Notes: a model not told the origin generated them from the sequence alone. A DNA stretch of 39,926 bases from Bacillota bacterium (GCA_023410875.1 JAEYPH010000050.1:1-39926), one strand, 5' to 3'. Positions 31,995 to 39,926 are shown, counted from the first letter of the stretch. Numbers and translations are program-made.

Positions 31995-32921
31995 ATGAAG
32001 GTGGACGTTCTGAAGAAGACAGCCCTGGAACATGGTGACCGTTTGCAGGTTGTCCCTATCCAACGCTTGCAGAATCTCAAGGACGAAATCGACCTTTTTC
32101 AAAGGGAACAGGAACTGAATGGGTTTCAGAAATGGATCGTAAACGATCTGTACTCTTATGTCGTGCCGGAAGGTGAGTATCGTTCGATCCTTCTTGTCGC
32201 GATGCCGCACGCGGCATACGCCAACGTGGTCTTTACACAGAATGACAAAGAGTATCAAGTATACGGGCTTGTCGCTTCGCAAAAGGCTCAAACCGAGGAG
32301 TACCTTTCTGCCTTGCTCAAGGAGAGCGGGTATCATATGATACCTGCTCCGTCGCTCCCGCTCAAGCGGCTGGCGGTACAATGCGGGCTGGCGGAGTATG
32401 GCAGAAACAACATCACCTACGTGCAGGGTATGGGCAGCCATTTGTCCTACGCGGCATATTATACGGATATGCCGTGCGGGGAGGACACATGGAGGGATGT
32501 GTGCGTGGCTCAGCGCTGCCAAGGTTGCACGGCCTGCATCAACCATTGCCCAACCGGCGCCATCCGAAAGGACAAATTTCTGATCGACAACACCAAATGC
32601 CTGTCGGCGATGAACGAAACCGTCGACGATTTCCCTGAATGGCTGCCCTTTTCGGTCCACCACACGATCTATGACTGCCTGAAATGCCAACTGAACTGCC
32701 CCATGAACGCGGAGGCAAACGCCAATGTCGCGGGACCGGTGCGTTTTGACGAACAGGAAACGCAGCGTATTCTCCAGGGTCCGCCCTATGATGACGCACC
32801 CAAGGCATTGCGGCAGAAAACGGAGTTTCTGGAGCTCAATAAGTGGGGGGCCGGGGTATCCCGTAATCTGCGGCTGCTGTTTGACCTGATGGATAAAGGG
32901 CATGTGCCTTCCCTGAAATAG
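31995..32921 (+). CDS. 4Fe-4S double-cluster protein, QueG-like
   Basis: A 308-residue cytosolic iron-sulfur protein. The N-terminal half resembles the corrinoid-binding domain of epoxyqueuosine reductase (QueG), and the centre has a ferredoxin-like pair of cluster motifs: CQGCTACINHCPTGAI (about 180-195) and a later CLKCQLNCP (about 230-238), plus other Cys residues. True QueG proteins usually have a C-terminal HEAT-like part, and this protein lacks the full arrangement, so only a relative is claimed. ATG 31995 is close behind GGGAG; GTG 32001, two codons on, has better spacing. The gene is less GC-rich than the rplJL region. It lies alone in orientation with the P1 peptidase gene next. Confidence 0.7.
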   Translation: MKVDVLKKTALEHGDRLQVVPIQRLQNLKDEIDLFQREQELNGFQKWIVNDLYSYVVPEGEYRSILLVAMPHAAYANVVFTQNDKEYQVYGLVASQKAQTEEYLSALLKESGYHMIPAPSLPLKRLAVQCGLAEYGRNNITYVQGMGSHLSYAAYYTDMPCGEDTWRDVCVAQRCQGCTACINHCPTGAIRKDKFLIDNTKCLSAMNETVDDFPEWLPFSVHHTIYDCLKCQLNCPMNAEANANVAGPVRFDEQETQRILQGPPYDDAPKALRQKTEFLELNKWGAGVSRNLRLLFDLMDKGHVPSLK

Positions 32922-33006
32922 CTGTATCTTAACGGCGACGCCCGCAAACACCGCAGGCAGATGGCGCATATTCTGTGCAAGTTTGTTTGTGGGAGATGGG
33001 ATCGCC

Positions 33007-33948
33007 ATGTGGGATCGTTATGACAATGCGCAAGCGATGAATATGGGAGGGCTCACCGATGTGCCGGGCATTTTGGTGGGGCATGCCCAAGACGCCAGCG
33101 GTCGCACTGGATGCACGGTGATCCTTTGCCCTTCTGGAGCGGTCGTCGGTGTGGACGTGAGCGGGGGCAGCCCCGGCACCCAGAACACCGACATCATCCG
33201 TCCCGGAGAGTCGGAGTATCAGTCTTTCGGCGTGCTGCTGACCGGCGGCAGCTTCTTTGGCCTGCCAGCGTCCGGCGGGGTCATGCAATGGATCGTGGAA
33301 CAGGGGTTGGACCGGGTGCCGCTCGTGCCCGCCGCGGTGATCTTTGACTTGCCCTATGCCGCGGGAGCGACACCGCCCACCCCGGAACTGGCCTATGCCG
33401 CCTGTCGGGCCGCAAACGCCGGCCCCGTGCCGCAGGGCAGCGTGGGTGCGGGGGCCGGGGCGACGATCGGGAAAATTTATGGGCAACCGATGAAGGGCGG
33501 GGTGGGAACCGCCTCCCTGCGCATCCCCGGCGGCCCTACGGTGGCGGCGCTGGCAGTCGTCAATGCTCTGGGCGACATATGGGATCACGGACGCATTGTT
33601 GTCGGGGCGCTGCGCCCGGATGGGGCTTTCGTAGACCAGACCAAGGCAATGCTCAGCGGCGTGCCATCGCCGCTTTTTTACCACAGCACCACGATCGCTG
33701 TGGTGGCCACCACGGAGCGCCTGAGCAAGGCCGAGGCCAACCGCGTGGCCAAGCTCGCCGACGACGGCATGGCCAGGGCCATTTCTCCCAACCACACCCA
33801 GTGGGACGGCGACACGATTTTCTGCCTGGCTTTGGGCACGCAGACCAGCAACATGGATCGGGACGCCGTCGTCACCGTCGTGGGCACGGCGGCAGCCACC
33901 GTGATGGAACAGGCCATCATACGCGGCGCGCTGGCGGCGCAATCGTGA
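33007..33948 (+). CDS. P1 family peptidase (DmpA/NylC type)
   Basis: A 313-residue Ntn-type aminopeptidase/amidase. It has the opening GGLTDVPGILVGHAQD, the G-rich block TGGSFFGLPASGGV, and the self-cleavage site GGVGTASLRIPGG, with the probable nucleophile Thr168. Such enzymes cut themselves into two chains and hydrolyse N-terminal amino acids or amide bonds. GGGAGATGGG is 6 bp before ATG 33007; a TTG 24 bp upstream is in frame but less likely. The product should be cytosolic. It is followed by a hairpin and a convergent gene. Confidence 0.9.
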   Translation: MWDRYDNAQAMNMGGLTDVPGILVGHAQDASGRTGCTVILCPSGAVVGVDVSGGSPGTQNTDIIRPGESEYQSFGVLLTGGSFFGLPASGGVMQWIVEQGLDRVPLVPAAVIFDLPYAAGATPPTPELAYAACRAANAGPVPQGSVGAGAGATIGKIYGQPMKGGVGTASLRIPGGPTVAALAVVNALGDIWDHGRIVVGALRPDGAFVDQTKAMLSGVPSPLFYHSTTIAVVATTERLSKAEANRVAKLADDGMARAISPNHTQWDGDTIFCLALGTQTSNMDRDAVVTVVGTAAATVMEQAIIRGALAAQS

Positions 33949-33956
33949 AAGACCTA

Positions 33957-33993
33957 AAAAGTGCAGGCCCGGCGATAACAATCGCCGGGCCTG
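33957..33993 (-). terminator. Terminator of RACo-like gene (minus strand)
   Basis: A 13-bp perfect stem (33964-33976 with 33981-33993) and an AACA loop. On the minus strand five T follow within a few bases (complement of AAAAA at 33957), so it fits the minus-strand gene best; it may also slow the plus-strand transcript. Confidence 0.75.
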
Positions 33994-34025
33994 TGATCAA
34001 GTCGTCATGTCCGCTCTGATAACGA

Positions 34026-35771
34026 CTAAAACATCATGTAATCCATAAATAAATCTTGAAAGTCTTGTCGGGCCGAAAGCTCCACATATTTCACGGCGTG
34101 GGACAGCCTTGTGGCCTCGTCACGGGCCTGCTTGCTCAGCAGCACAGCCTTGGCACCGGCGCCGCTGCCGTTGCCCACGGCCTCGGTGCGGTCCAGCAAG
34201 CTCATGGGGATCAGCCCCACGCGGCACGCGGAGCGCTTGTCCATATAGCTGCCGAAGCCGCCGGCCAGGTAGACATGGCGTACGTCGCCTTCGGCCACGC
34301 CGGCCTCCCGCAGCAGCACCTGCACGCCGGCGGCGATGGCCCCCTTGGCCAGCTGCACCTCGCGGATGTCGCGGCGGGTAAGCCATATGTCGTGTTCGGC
34401 GTCCACGGCGATGCCGTTTTCGCCCACGGTTAGCCAAGCGGGCGCGGCGTCCTCGTCGATGCGGCCGGTGTCGTCTATGACGCCCAGATCCAGAAAACCG
34501 GCGATCAGGTCCAGCAAGCCCGAGCCGCAGATGCCCCGGGCCGGCGCTCCGCCGATGGTCTCCAGACGGACGCTTTCGCTCACGGCGGCGTGGTTGATGG
34601 CGCCGGTGACGCCACCCATGCCGTTGCGGATGTGGGCGCCCTCGAAGGCCGGGCCCGCCGCCGTGGAGCACGCGAACAGCGCGCCGCCGGCGGCCAGGGC
34701 GATTTCGCCGTTGGTGCCGATGTCGATAAGCAGAGAAGGCTCGCCGTCCTCACGCAGGCCGGCGGCGGTCATGGCGGCCACAGTGTCCGCACCGACATAG
34801 CCTGCCACGCAGGGCAGCAGCGTCACCACAGCGCCGGGGCTTACGTGCACGCCCAGGTCGGCTGCGTCCAGGCTCCATTCGCCGGTCCAGGCCGGCACGA
34901 AGGGCGATTGGGCGATGTTTTCGGGGCTCACGCCGGCGCACAGGTGCATCATGACCGTGTTGCCGGCCAGCGTCATGTGGCACACATCGCTGCGGTCCAC
35001 GCCGGCACGCTGGCACAGCTCGCCCACCAGACGGCTGATCTCCTCGGTGACGGCGCGCTGCAATGCATCCAGGCTTCCGCCGTGGGCAGCGTCGCACCGG
35101 GAGATCACGTCGTCGCCGAAGGCCTTCTGTGGGTTCAGCGAGGATGCAACGGCCAGCTCTTCGCCTGTACGCAGGTCCATAAGGTAGCTGGCCAGTGTCG
35201 TCGTGCCGATGTCCACGGCTACACCGTACAGCCCACGGGGGTTCCACGCGACGGCGCGGCTGCCCATCAGCGCCACGCCCAGGTGCCAATCGCCCCGGCG
35301 CAGCTCGGCGGGCAGCGCCCGCAGCATGGCGGTGTTCATGGCGAGCTCCGGCAGGCCCAGCGCGGCGCGCAGGCGCTCCAGGTCTGCCTTCTGGTCGTGC
35401 AGCGCCGGTGGCTCCAGGCGCACCCAGCGCTCGCCCACCGCCGGGGAAAACCCATAGGCCACCGAAACGCCGGCGGTGGCGATCTGGGCGCGCTGGGTGT
35501 TGTGGGCTTCAAAGCGCACGCTAAGCCCTTCCATGGGCAGCGTTTCGCAGGCCAGGCGCACGCCGCGGCGCAGGCTGGCCTCATCCAGAAGCCGCTGCTC
35601 GGTCTCGGTGGGCGGGGGCGGGTTGTCGCAGGTCACGCGGCATTTGCCGCAGCGCCCGCCGCCGCCGCAGGGAGCGCTGATCTGGTATCCAAGCCGCGCC
35701 AGCAGCGCATACAGCGTTTCTCCGCCGGCTGGCTGCGCGTCGATCGGCTGGCCGTTGACGATAAGCCTCAT
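34026..35771 (-). CDS. RACo-like corrinoid-protein activator (2Fe-2S ferredoxin + ASKHA ATPase, DUF4445)
   Basis: A 581-residue protein. The N-terminal 2Fe-2S ferredoxin domain has Cys35, Cys41, Cys44 and Cys75. A middle linker follows, then an ASKHA-type ATPase (DUF4445) from about 185 with VDIGTTTLASYL and a second phosphate loop IDIGTNGEIAL, and GGFGSYMD near the end. RACo proteins use ATP and electrons to reactivate oxidised Co(II) corrinoid proteins in methyl transfer. AAGGAG is 6 bp before the ATG. Its promoter is at 35835-35863. No corrinoid protein is nearby; the URO-D gene at 26153 is a possible client. Confidence 0.9.
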   Translation of the reverse strand: MRLIVNGQPIDAQPAGGETLYALLARLGYQISAPCGGGGRCGKCRVTCDNPPPPTETEQRLLDEASLRRGVRLACETLPMEGLSVRFEAHNTQRAQIATAGVSVAYGFSPAVGERWVRLEPPALHDQKADLERLRAALGLPELAMNTAMLRALPAELRRGDWHLGVALMGSRAVAWNPRGLYGVAVDIGTTTLASYLMDLRTGEELAVASSLNPQKAFGDDVISRCDAAHGGSLDALQRAVTEEISRLVGELCQRAGVDRSDVCHMTLAGNTVMMHLCAGVSPENIAQSPFVPAWTGEWSLDAADLGVHVSPGAVVTLLPCVAGYVGADTVAAMTAAGLREDGEPSLLIDIGTNGEIALAAGGALFACSTAAGPAFEGAHIRNGMGGVTGAINHAAVSESVRLETIGGAPARGICGSGLLDLIAGFLDLGVIDDTGRIDEDAAPAWLTVGENGIAVDAEHDIWLTRRDIREVQLAKGAIAAGVQVLLREAGVAEGDVRHVYLAGGFGSYMDKRSACRVGLIPMSLLDRTEAVGNGSGAGAKAVLLSKQARDEATRLSHAVKYVELSARQDFQDLFMDYMMF

Positions 35772-35834
35772 CGAAAACTCCTTCATGCAAATAAAATGAA
35801 GCGGCGGCATGCCGTCCGCTGCGCTTACATTGGG

Positions 35835-35863
35835 ATTATAGATAATGATAGGCCAATATGCAA
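35835..35863 (-). promoter_or_regulatory. Promoter of RACo-like gene
   Basis: On the minus strand TTGCAT (35863-35858) and TATAAT (35840-35835) are spaced by 17 bp. Confidence 0.75.
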
Positions 35864-35869
35864 CCAAAC

Positions 35870-35895
35870 AAGGCCGCCTGGTATGAGGCGGCCTT
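35870..35895 (-). terminator. Terminator of minus-strand orphan gene
   Basis: A 10-bp stem (35870-35879 with 35886-35895) and a GGTATG loop, followed on the minus strand by TTGTTTGG. It ends the gene at 35910 and lies just upstream of the RACo promoter. Confidence 0.7.
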
Positions 35896-35909
35896 GCGGT
35901 CTTTTGGTG

Positions 35910-36371
35910 TTATTTTGCGTCCTTCTCGCCCGTGTCATTTCTGCGAGGCCGGAACTGGCTGTAGTAGCTGTCGTTATCATCCTGAGCGGCGTTTAAATTC
36001 AGGGGTCGCGGCTTGCGCTTGGCGTAAATCTTGCGGCTGGACACCGACAGCTCACCGGAGCGCAACAGCGCCTGCTGCTGCGAACAGGTCAGGAAGTCCA
36101 GATAAAACTTCAACGCTTTTTTAAGCGCGTCGGTCTGCTTGACGGCGTCGCCCTCCATCGGCACGGCATGAGCGGGTTGGCGGCCATTGGCCTGGTCCAG
36201 CGCGCTGTATCGGAACCGCCGCAGAAGTGCGCGCCCGCTGTCGGCGCTGTAATGACCCTCGATGCTGCCCTCGTGGCGCTCAATCTCTTTGCAGGCTTGG
36301 ATGAAGCCCAGAATCTTGCTCTGGTTGTAGCCTGAATCCAGCATCCAGTCCAGAAATTCTTTTTCCTTCAT
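35910..36371 (-). CDS. Hypothetical protein
   Basis: A 153-residue soluble, highly charged protein that I do not recognise. The N-terminus is helical with FLDWMLDSGYNQSKILGFI. A middle segment reads ALKKALKFYLDFLTCSQQQALL, and the C-terminus is Lys/Arg- then Asp/Asn-rich and probably disordered. A weak GGTGGA precedes the ATG. It is bounded by its own terminator and by an AT-rich upstream stretch, so it is likely monocistronic. No membrane segment or signal peptide is seen. Confidence 0.55.
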   Translation of the reverse strand: MKEKEFLDWMLDSGYNQSKILGFIQACKEIERHEGSIEGHYSADSGRALLRRFRYSALDQANGRQPAHAVPMEGDAVKQTDALKKALKFYLDFLTCSQQQALLRSGELSVSSRKIYAKRKPRPLNLNAAQDDNDSYYSQFRPRRNDTGEKDAK

Positions 36372-36531
36372 ACTTCCACCCCTGGCCGATTTTTGCGTGG
36401 CGGCACCGGTTTGCGTTGATGTTTATTGTCTTTATGGACAGCGCTTATTATGTTAGAATCATTATAATACATGATCAATTGAATGTTCAAATGTTTTTTT
36501 ATTTTTTCACCAAAAAATGTTAAGACAGAAA
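36372..36531. other. AT-rich intergenic stretch
   Basis: This AT-rich stretch between two minus-strand genes probably holds the promoter of the orphan gene at 36371. Several T-rich runs are present, and no single -10/-35 pair stands out. Confidence 0.4.
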
Positions 36532-36571
36532 AGCTCTGCCACGACACGCGGTGAACCGTGACGGCAGAGCT
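36532..36571 (-). terminator. Terminator of YdjC-family gene
   Basis: AGCTCTGCC (36532-36540) pairs with GGCAGAGCT (36563-36571), with an inner CGGT/ACCG pairing. On the minus strand TTTCTGTCTT follows. Confidence 0.65.
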
Positions 36572-36658
36572 GGGCTGCAGACTGGAGCGCGATGTTATCC
36601 GGCCAAAGACAAAGCGATCGTCTCCTTGACCGCCAGCGCCCATGGGCAACGCTCCTGT

Positions 36659-37543
36659 CTATGCAATGCTTGCGGTCAGCGCGGGTACATCCCGCCAGGA
36701 GATCACTGTCAGCCCCGCATCATCCAGCGCCCGGCGTACAGCCCCGTCGCGGAAGAGCTGAAACTCCCACACGCGGCGCTGCCATGTGGACGTCGTGTGG
36801 CGGATCTCGGAGCCGTCCATGGCGGGGTGGATGTAGATTTCGTGCAGCCCCTCGGGAATGGTGAAGATCTTGGCGATGATGTGGTCGCGGAAGGATGCAT
36901 AGGTCTCGCCGGCGGCACCGGCGAAATCGTGGGTCAGCAGGCAATCCAGCACCGGTACGCGGGCCGCCGCGGCCATGCCCTTGAGCGCCGCCATGGAATC
37001 CTTGACGCCCTGGGGCAGGTGGTCGCCGATGGCGTCGCCGGGAAGGAATTGCGTGGGCAGCCGAAAAGGGAAGCCGTTGGCTGCGCAGATGGGGAACACG
37101 ACGTCCAGAAAGCCCTGCACGCCGCACACGCCGTACAGCGAACCCATGTGGTTGTCCATATGGCTGGGCTCTAAGCCCAGCGACCGGGCCAGCGCCAACT
37201 GCGCAAGAATCTCCCGGCGCACCTGCTCGGGCCGGGCGTTGCTCTCCACGCTCAGGCAGTCCCGGGGGAAATAGCGGCCGGTGGAATCCACCAGGGAATC
37301 CACGGCCTCGCCGCCCACCGGCCCCCAGCGCACGGTATCCCACTCGCTGGTGAAGGTCAGGTGCAGGCCCACGCATTTGTCCGGGTGGGTGCGGGCATAT
37401 TCGGCGGCCTCGGGGAACCACGCGCAGGGCGCCATGGCTGTGGCCGACGTGACCGCGCCCTCGTCCAGCAGCGTCACGATGGCCTCGTTGGCGGCGTGAG
37501 AGCTGCCGAAGTCGTCGCAATTGATGATCAGGTATTTGGGCAT
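36659..37543 (-). CDS. YdjC/ChbG family carbohydrate deacetylase
   Basis: A 294-residue YdjC-family protein. The opening YLIINCDDFGSSHAANEAI has the metal-binding Asp pair, and a His lies in VGLHLTFTSEWD and another in SHMDNHMGSL. The TIM-barrel-like deacetylase removes acetyl groups from chito-oligosaccharides or similar sugars in the cytosol. AAGGAGG is 8 bp before the ATG. The gene has its own terminator at 36532-36571 and stands alone. The sugar substrate is not determined. Confidence 0.88.
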   Translation of the reverse strand: MPKYLIINCDDFGSSHAANEAIVTLLDEGAVTSATAMAPCAWFPEAAEYARTHPDKCVGLHLTFTSEWDTVRWGPVGGEAVDSLVDSTGRYFPRDCLSVESNARPEQVRREILAQLALARSLGLEPSHMDNHMGSLYGVCGVQGFLDVVFPICAANGFPFRLPTQFLPGDAIGDHLPQGVKDSMAALKGMAAAARVPVLDCLLTHDFAGAAGETYASFRDHIIAKIFTIPEGLHEIYIHPAMDGSEIRHTTSTWQRRVWEFQLFRDGAVRRALDDAGLTVISWRDVPALTASIA

Positions 37544-37662
37544 CGGGTTGCCTCCTTGGCGTTTGCTCCATCGATATTCATTGGCTGTCGGCGGTGGTTT
37601 TCCTGCTGGGGAAGAAAGAGCTCTTCAACATTGGTTTGGGCACAGTTCGGGTGGCCGTTTTC

Positions 37663-37692
37663 ATTGTCTGTTTGAAGCAAAGACTATATAAT
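37663..37692 (+). promoter_or_regulatory. Promoter of phosphotransferase-like gene
   Basis: TTGTCT (37663-37668) and TATAAT (37687-37692) are separated by 18 bp, about 30 bp before the ATG at 37722. Confidence 0.65.
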
Positions 37693-37721
37693 GCGATGCA
37701 GATGGTTCAGAAGGTTGCTGT

Positions 37722-38689
37722 ATGGAAGACAAACTTATAGCCGATTTAAAAGAAAGCTATGGAATAACCTGTTATCAAATCACTCCCGTAACAGGCGGAT
37801 TGCTGAACCTGAAATGGAAGGTTTCCACGAAAAAGGTGAGCTTTTGGTCAAGCAGTACAGCACGCAGCGGTTTCGAAGAGATCAAATCGAGTGGATAGAG
37901 TCTGTGCTGCAGCGGCAGATCATACTAGAAAAAAGGGGATTTCCCTGTCCCTATCTATGGCAAAACGCAGGACGTGTCACCCGTTGGCTGGATGAAAAAA
38001 CAGTCTATATGGTCATGGATTTTTGCCCTGGGAGAACGGAGAATTCTGACACTGTCACAATAACGCAAATGCGAGGTCTCGGCAGTGTCTGCGCCGCAAT
38101 GCACAAGATGTTTTCGCAATTGCCTGAGCCTTCAGACAAGAGCCTTCCCCGTTTCGGCGGCTATACGATGGAGCAGCTGCGGGAAAGCTTTGGCTCCCGC
38201 GCGGCGATGTATATGACGGACACGCCTGTAGAGTATGGAAAAGCGCTGCTTGCCTCGGAGCCGATCTTGGAGCAGCTGAATGCCGGTTTTTTTGAGCAAT
38301 TCCCCAAAGGATTTGCCCATGAGGATTTTCAACCCGGCAATATCCTGTTCCATGGGGATCGTGTATCGGCTATCGTCGATTTCGACCGCAATTGCTACAG
38401 CTACATTTGGCATGATGTAGGCAGGGCGGTGCTGTCCTTCGCGTTGGAAGGCGATACAATGAACGTCGGGAAGGTATGCGCTTTCCGTGAAGGCTACTCA
38501 CAGCATTCAGAATTGTCCATGCATGATGTTGCCGACGCTTTGCGGCTCTCGTGGTGCATAGAGACACCGTGGTGGATTCAACCGAAGTTTTTTGAGGAAT
38601 GTGATGAAATCCCAAAACGTTTCAGGGATGAAATGCTTTGGTTGACAGAACACTGGTTTGAGCTGGATTCGTTATTGTGTGCCGAATAA
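37722..38689 (+). pseudogene. Aminoglycoside phosphotransferase (APH)-like kinase, frameshifted
   Basis: The reading frame from ATG 37722 (AGAAGG before it) gives a sensible kinase start (MEDKLIADLKESYGITCYQI, then a GGLLNLKWKV loop) but leaves the gene frame at the A5 run 37830-37834. One extra A there would join it to the downstream frame (GELLVKQYS...), which carries the catalytic motif AHEDFQPGNILF and the metal motif AIVDFDRN of APH/choline-kinase-like enzymes. Joined, the product would be about 322 residues. It is therefore a one-base deletion, a sequencing or assembly error, or a slippage site. Relatives include spore-coat CotS-like and small-molecule kinases; an antibiotic target is not indicated. 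The region is less GC-rich than the core. Confidence 0.8.
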
Positions 38690-38718
38690 GGCCCAGAATC
38701 GCGTTGTATGACCAACAG

Positions 38719-38748
38719 TTTACAAGCATATCCTATGCGGAACATTAT
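38719..38748 (+). promoter_or_regulatory. Possible promoter of lipoprotein gene
   Basis: TTTACA (38719-38724) and CATTAT (38743-38748) are 18 bp apart, about 50 bp before the lipoprotein start. Confidence 0.35.
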
Positions 38749-38795
38749 AGTTCAAAGAACGTCTAACAAAGAAATCCGTGAGAGGGGTGCATGGG

Positions 38796-39722
38796 ATGCC
38801 TAAAAGATGGTCACTGTTGATTTTGATTTCTATTATGTTCGTGCCGCTATGCTCCTGCGCCGCTTCCTCCCAGAGAGCATCCCCGAATACAGGCGTTTCG
38901 GATATCCCTGTGTCCAAGTTGCAATCGGCTGCCAGGAATGCATATGGCATTGACCTTGAAATCAATCACGGTATTTTTGATCTTTCTACCTGCTTGCCAG
39001 GGTTTACACCAACCGCTGGGTGCAATTTCTATACCTATCGATGGAATGACATCCATCTATCCCTTGGTGTGTATGGCAAAACGACACCCATTGAAGGAAT
39101 CTATCCTGGTGGCATCGCCTCTTTTGAAAAGCGAACTGAAAATGGATTGGACTATTATTATTCCAGCAGCGGTCCAATTTGCTGGGATGGCGTGGACGAA
39201 GAAACAGGCAAAGCAACCGGCGGTGAAACGACAATGGCTGAAGTGATAATTTATATCGATGAATACATTGTCATCCTTGCTGGCAGTACCGAGAATGGAG
39301 ACATATCAGCTGTTACGCCTAGGCTTGCCATGGATTTGTTGGGTAAAGCCCCGATAGATGGCCTTGAACAACTTGGCTGCGGCCTATCCACGAGGTTCTA
39401 TAAGGGCACTTTGGAATGCAACATTTCATTGATACCAAAAGACGATGCCGAGTATCAGCGCATATTCGATACGGAAGGAACCGTTGTCCAGGAAGAAGAC
39501 AACATCCGTTATCTTGCAAGCATTCGCGAGCGTTCACAGGATGATCCCAATGTGCGTTTTATCGTGTGCGACACGGATAAAGGCGCATTGTTGACTTCCT
39601 GCGGTGTTCCTTATGCTGAACGCAACAACGTTCCGGCTGAAGAGTTGGACTTTATCAATTTCTCGCTTGCTAAAAACATTGCCAAAGGTTTGGGAGTTGT
39701 TATCAACAGCATCGTTCAATAA
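38796..39722 (+). CDS. Putative lipoprotein
   Basis: A 308-residue exported protein with a basic start, a hydrophobic stretch of about 15 residues and a lipobox-like LCSC (about 18-21), so a lipid-anchored Cys is likely. The mature part is not recognised; it has several Cys residues and a mix of beta-like segments, and ends in a helical region (FINFSLAKNIAKGLGVVINSI). ATG 38796 is chosen over GTG 38778 because GAGAGGGG lies between. The composition is less GC-rich than the core, like the flanking kinase gene. It lies beside an IS-like element, so it belongs to accessory DNA. No function is proposed. Confidence 0.7.
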   Translation: MPKRWSLLILISIMFVPLCSCAASSQRASPNTGVSDIPVSKLQSAARNAYGIDLEINHGIFDLSTCLPGFTPTAGCNFYTYRWNDIHLSLGVYGKTTPIEGIYPGGIASFEKRTENGLDYYYSSSGPICWDGVDEETGKATGGETTMAEVIIYIDEYIVILAGSTENGDISAVTPRLAMDLLGKAPIDGLEQLGCGLSTRFYKGTLECNISLIPKDDAEYQRIFDTEGTVVQEEDNIRYLASIRERSQDDPNVRFIVCDTDKGALLTSCGVPYAERNNVPAEELDFINFSLAKNIAKGLGVVINSIVQ

Positions 39723-39799
39723 AGCAGCAGAAAAAGGAAAAAAACAAGCCCGCTCATTTTGGACAGCACCCCGAAAAACGGACATTGAGCAAAAAGAGC

Positions 39800-39830
39800 C
39801 TCCTGTTGTAGGATTACTACAGCAGGAGGT
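39800..39830 (+). promoter_or_regulatory. Hairpin covering the IS gene ribosome binding site
   Basis: A 13-bp stem with one G-U pair (39800-39812 with 39818-39830) and a GATTA loop. The 3' arm contains AGGAGG (39825-39830), the ribosome binding site of the gene at 39838. Transcripts read in from outside would fold this hairpin and block translation, while a transcript starting inside the element after 39812 would lack the 5' arm. Confidence 0.75.
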
Positions 39831-39837
39831 ATTTTAA

Positions 39838-39926
39838 TGAAGCGGAAATGGACAGACATCAAATCAGTGGAAGCACTGATACAGCAAATGCGCCAAGAAG
39901 GGCGAACGCGCCAAGAGATAGCTGAT
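39838..39926 (+). CDS. IS3-like transposase OrfA (HTH), N-terminal part only
   Basis: The first 29 codons before the window end encode a basic helix-turn-helix start with IKSVEALIQQMRQEGRTRQE followed by IAD, like OrfA proteins of IS3-type elements that bind the IS ends. The ATG is 7 bp after AGGAGG. The gene continues beyond the window. Confidence 0.6.

Larger units (their letters stand above)
39761..39926 (+). mobile_element. Left end of an IS3-like insertion sequence (cut by window end)
   Basis: TGGACAGCACCCCG at 39761 starts a terminal-repeat-like sequence, and a hairpin-guarded first gene follows at 39838. The product start is like IS3-family OrfA. The right end lies outside the window, so the family is a provisional call. 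Confidence 0.6.

Noticed and set aside
31995..32921. Naming the gene queG
   Set aside because: The cysteine motifs fit the Fe-S part, but the full QueG arrangement is not seen, so only a relative is claimed.
31641..33008. Minus-strand open frame opposite the Fe-S protein
   Set aside because: The plus strand carries the ferredoxin cysteine motifs; the antisense product has none.
34590..35996. Long plus-strand open frame opposite the RACo-like gene
   Set aside because: Antisense to a gene with well-defined ferredoxin and ASKHA motifs; no ribosome binding site or promoter.
37691..37836. ATG 37691 as a true start of the kinase
   Set aside because: That ATG overlaps the TATAAT of the promoter and gives a basic, non-kinase N-terminus. 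The frame from 37722 gives a proper kinase start, so a frameshift is the better explanation.
37722..38689. Antibiotic-resistance aminoglycoside kinase
   Set aside because: Only general APH-fold motifs are visible, shared by many small-molecule kinases, and the gene is frameshifted.

Overview
The window is chromosomal DNA from a high-GC, probably endospore-forming member of the Bacillota (Clostridia-like). Evidence: a small acid-soluble spore protein (14268-14456), the DUF421/DUF4363 pair, a PadR/DUF2812 pair, the site-2 protease-scpA-scpB order, an L10 leader before rplJ-rplL, and frequent TTG/GTG starts behind strong GGAGG sites. The core is clearly GC-rich. Both ends are more AT-rich and look like accessory or acquired DNA. 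The genus cannot be settled from the sequence alone.

Left end (1-4154): an AT-rich three-gene unit of a 5'-truncated metallophosphoesterase, a soluble VirD4/TraG-like ATPase with an altered Walker A, and a TPR-like protein. About 420 bp of junk-like sequence follows. This is the best candidate for an undescribed system. 4155-9241: a metal (probably copper) handling cluster, made of an HMA-TauE/SafE-double cupredoxin fusion, a lipoprotein, a CopZ-like chaperone, and a response regulator/histidine kinase pair whose sensor loop is rich in Met, His and Cys. 9249-11970 (minus strand): DUF4363, DUF421, DUF1848 and an L,D-transpeptidase. 12111-20883: mostly housekeeping genes on the plus strand (M20 amidohydrolase, DUF624 protein, spore protein, methyltransferase, Hsp33, DUF559 nuclease, HEAT-like protein, HD hydrolase, a Cys-rich orphan, site-2 protease, ScpA, ScpB). 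20951-21982: an autoregulated-looking PadR/DUF2812 unit.

22056-25943 (minus strand) reads as a sugar-acid catabolic operon: SDR dehydrogenase, ManD/RspA-type dehydratase, cupin, TIM-barrel isomerase and OsmC. Divergent to it (26153-29428) lie a URO-D-family methyltransferase, glutamate dehydrogenase and a D-lyxose isomerase-like cupin. Next come a GNAT gene and the rplJ-rplL operon with an attenuated L10 leader, unusually without rplKA or rpoBC next to it. 31995-37543 holds a 4Fe-4S protein, a P1-family peptidase, a RACo-type corrinoid activator (minus), an orphan (minus) and a YdjC deacetylase (minus). The right end (37722-39926) has a frameshifted aminoglycoside-phosphotransferase-like gene, a lipoprotein, and the left end of an IS3-like element whose first gene has its ribosome binding site buried in a hairpin.

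Four different families of palindromic or inverted-repeat intergenic elements sit at 16148, 23705, 27322 and 29452. No tRNA, rRNA or CRISPR array was recognised.
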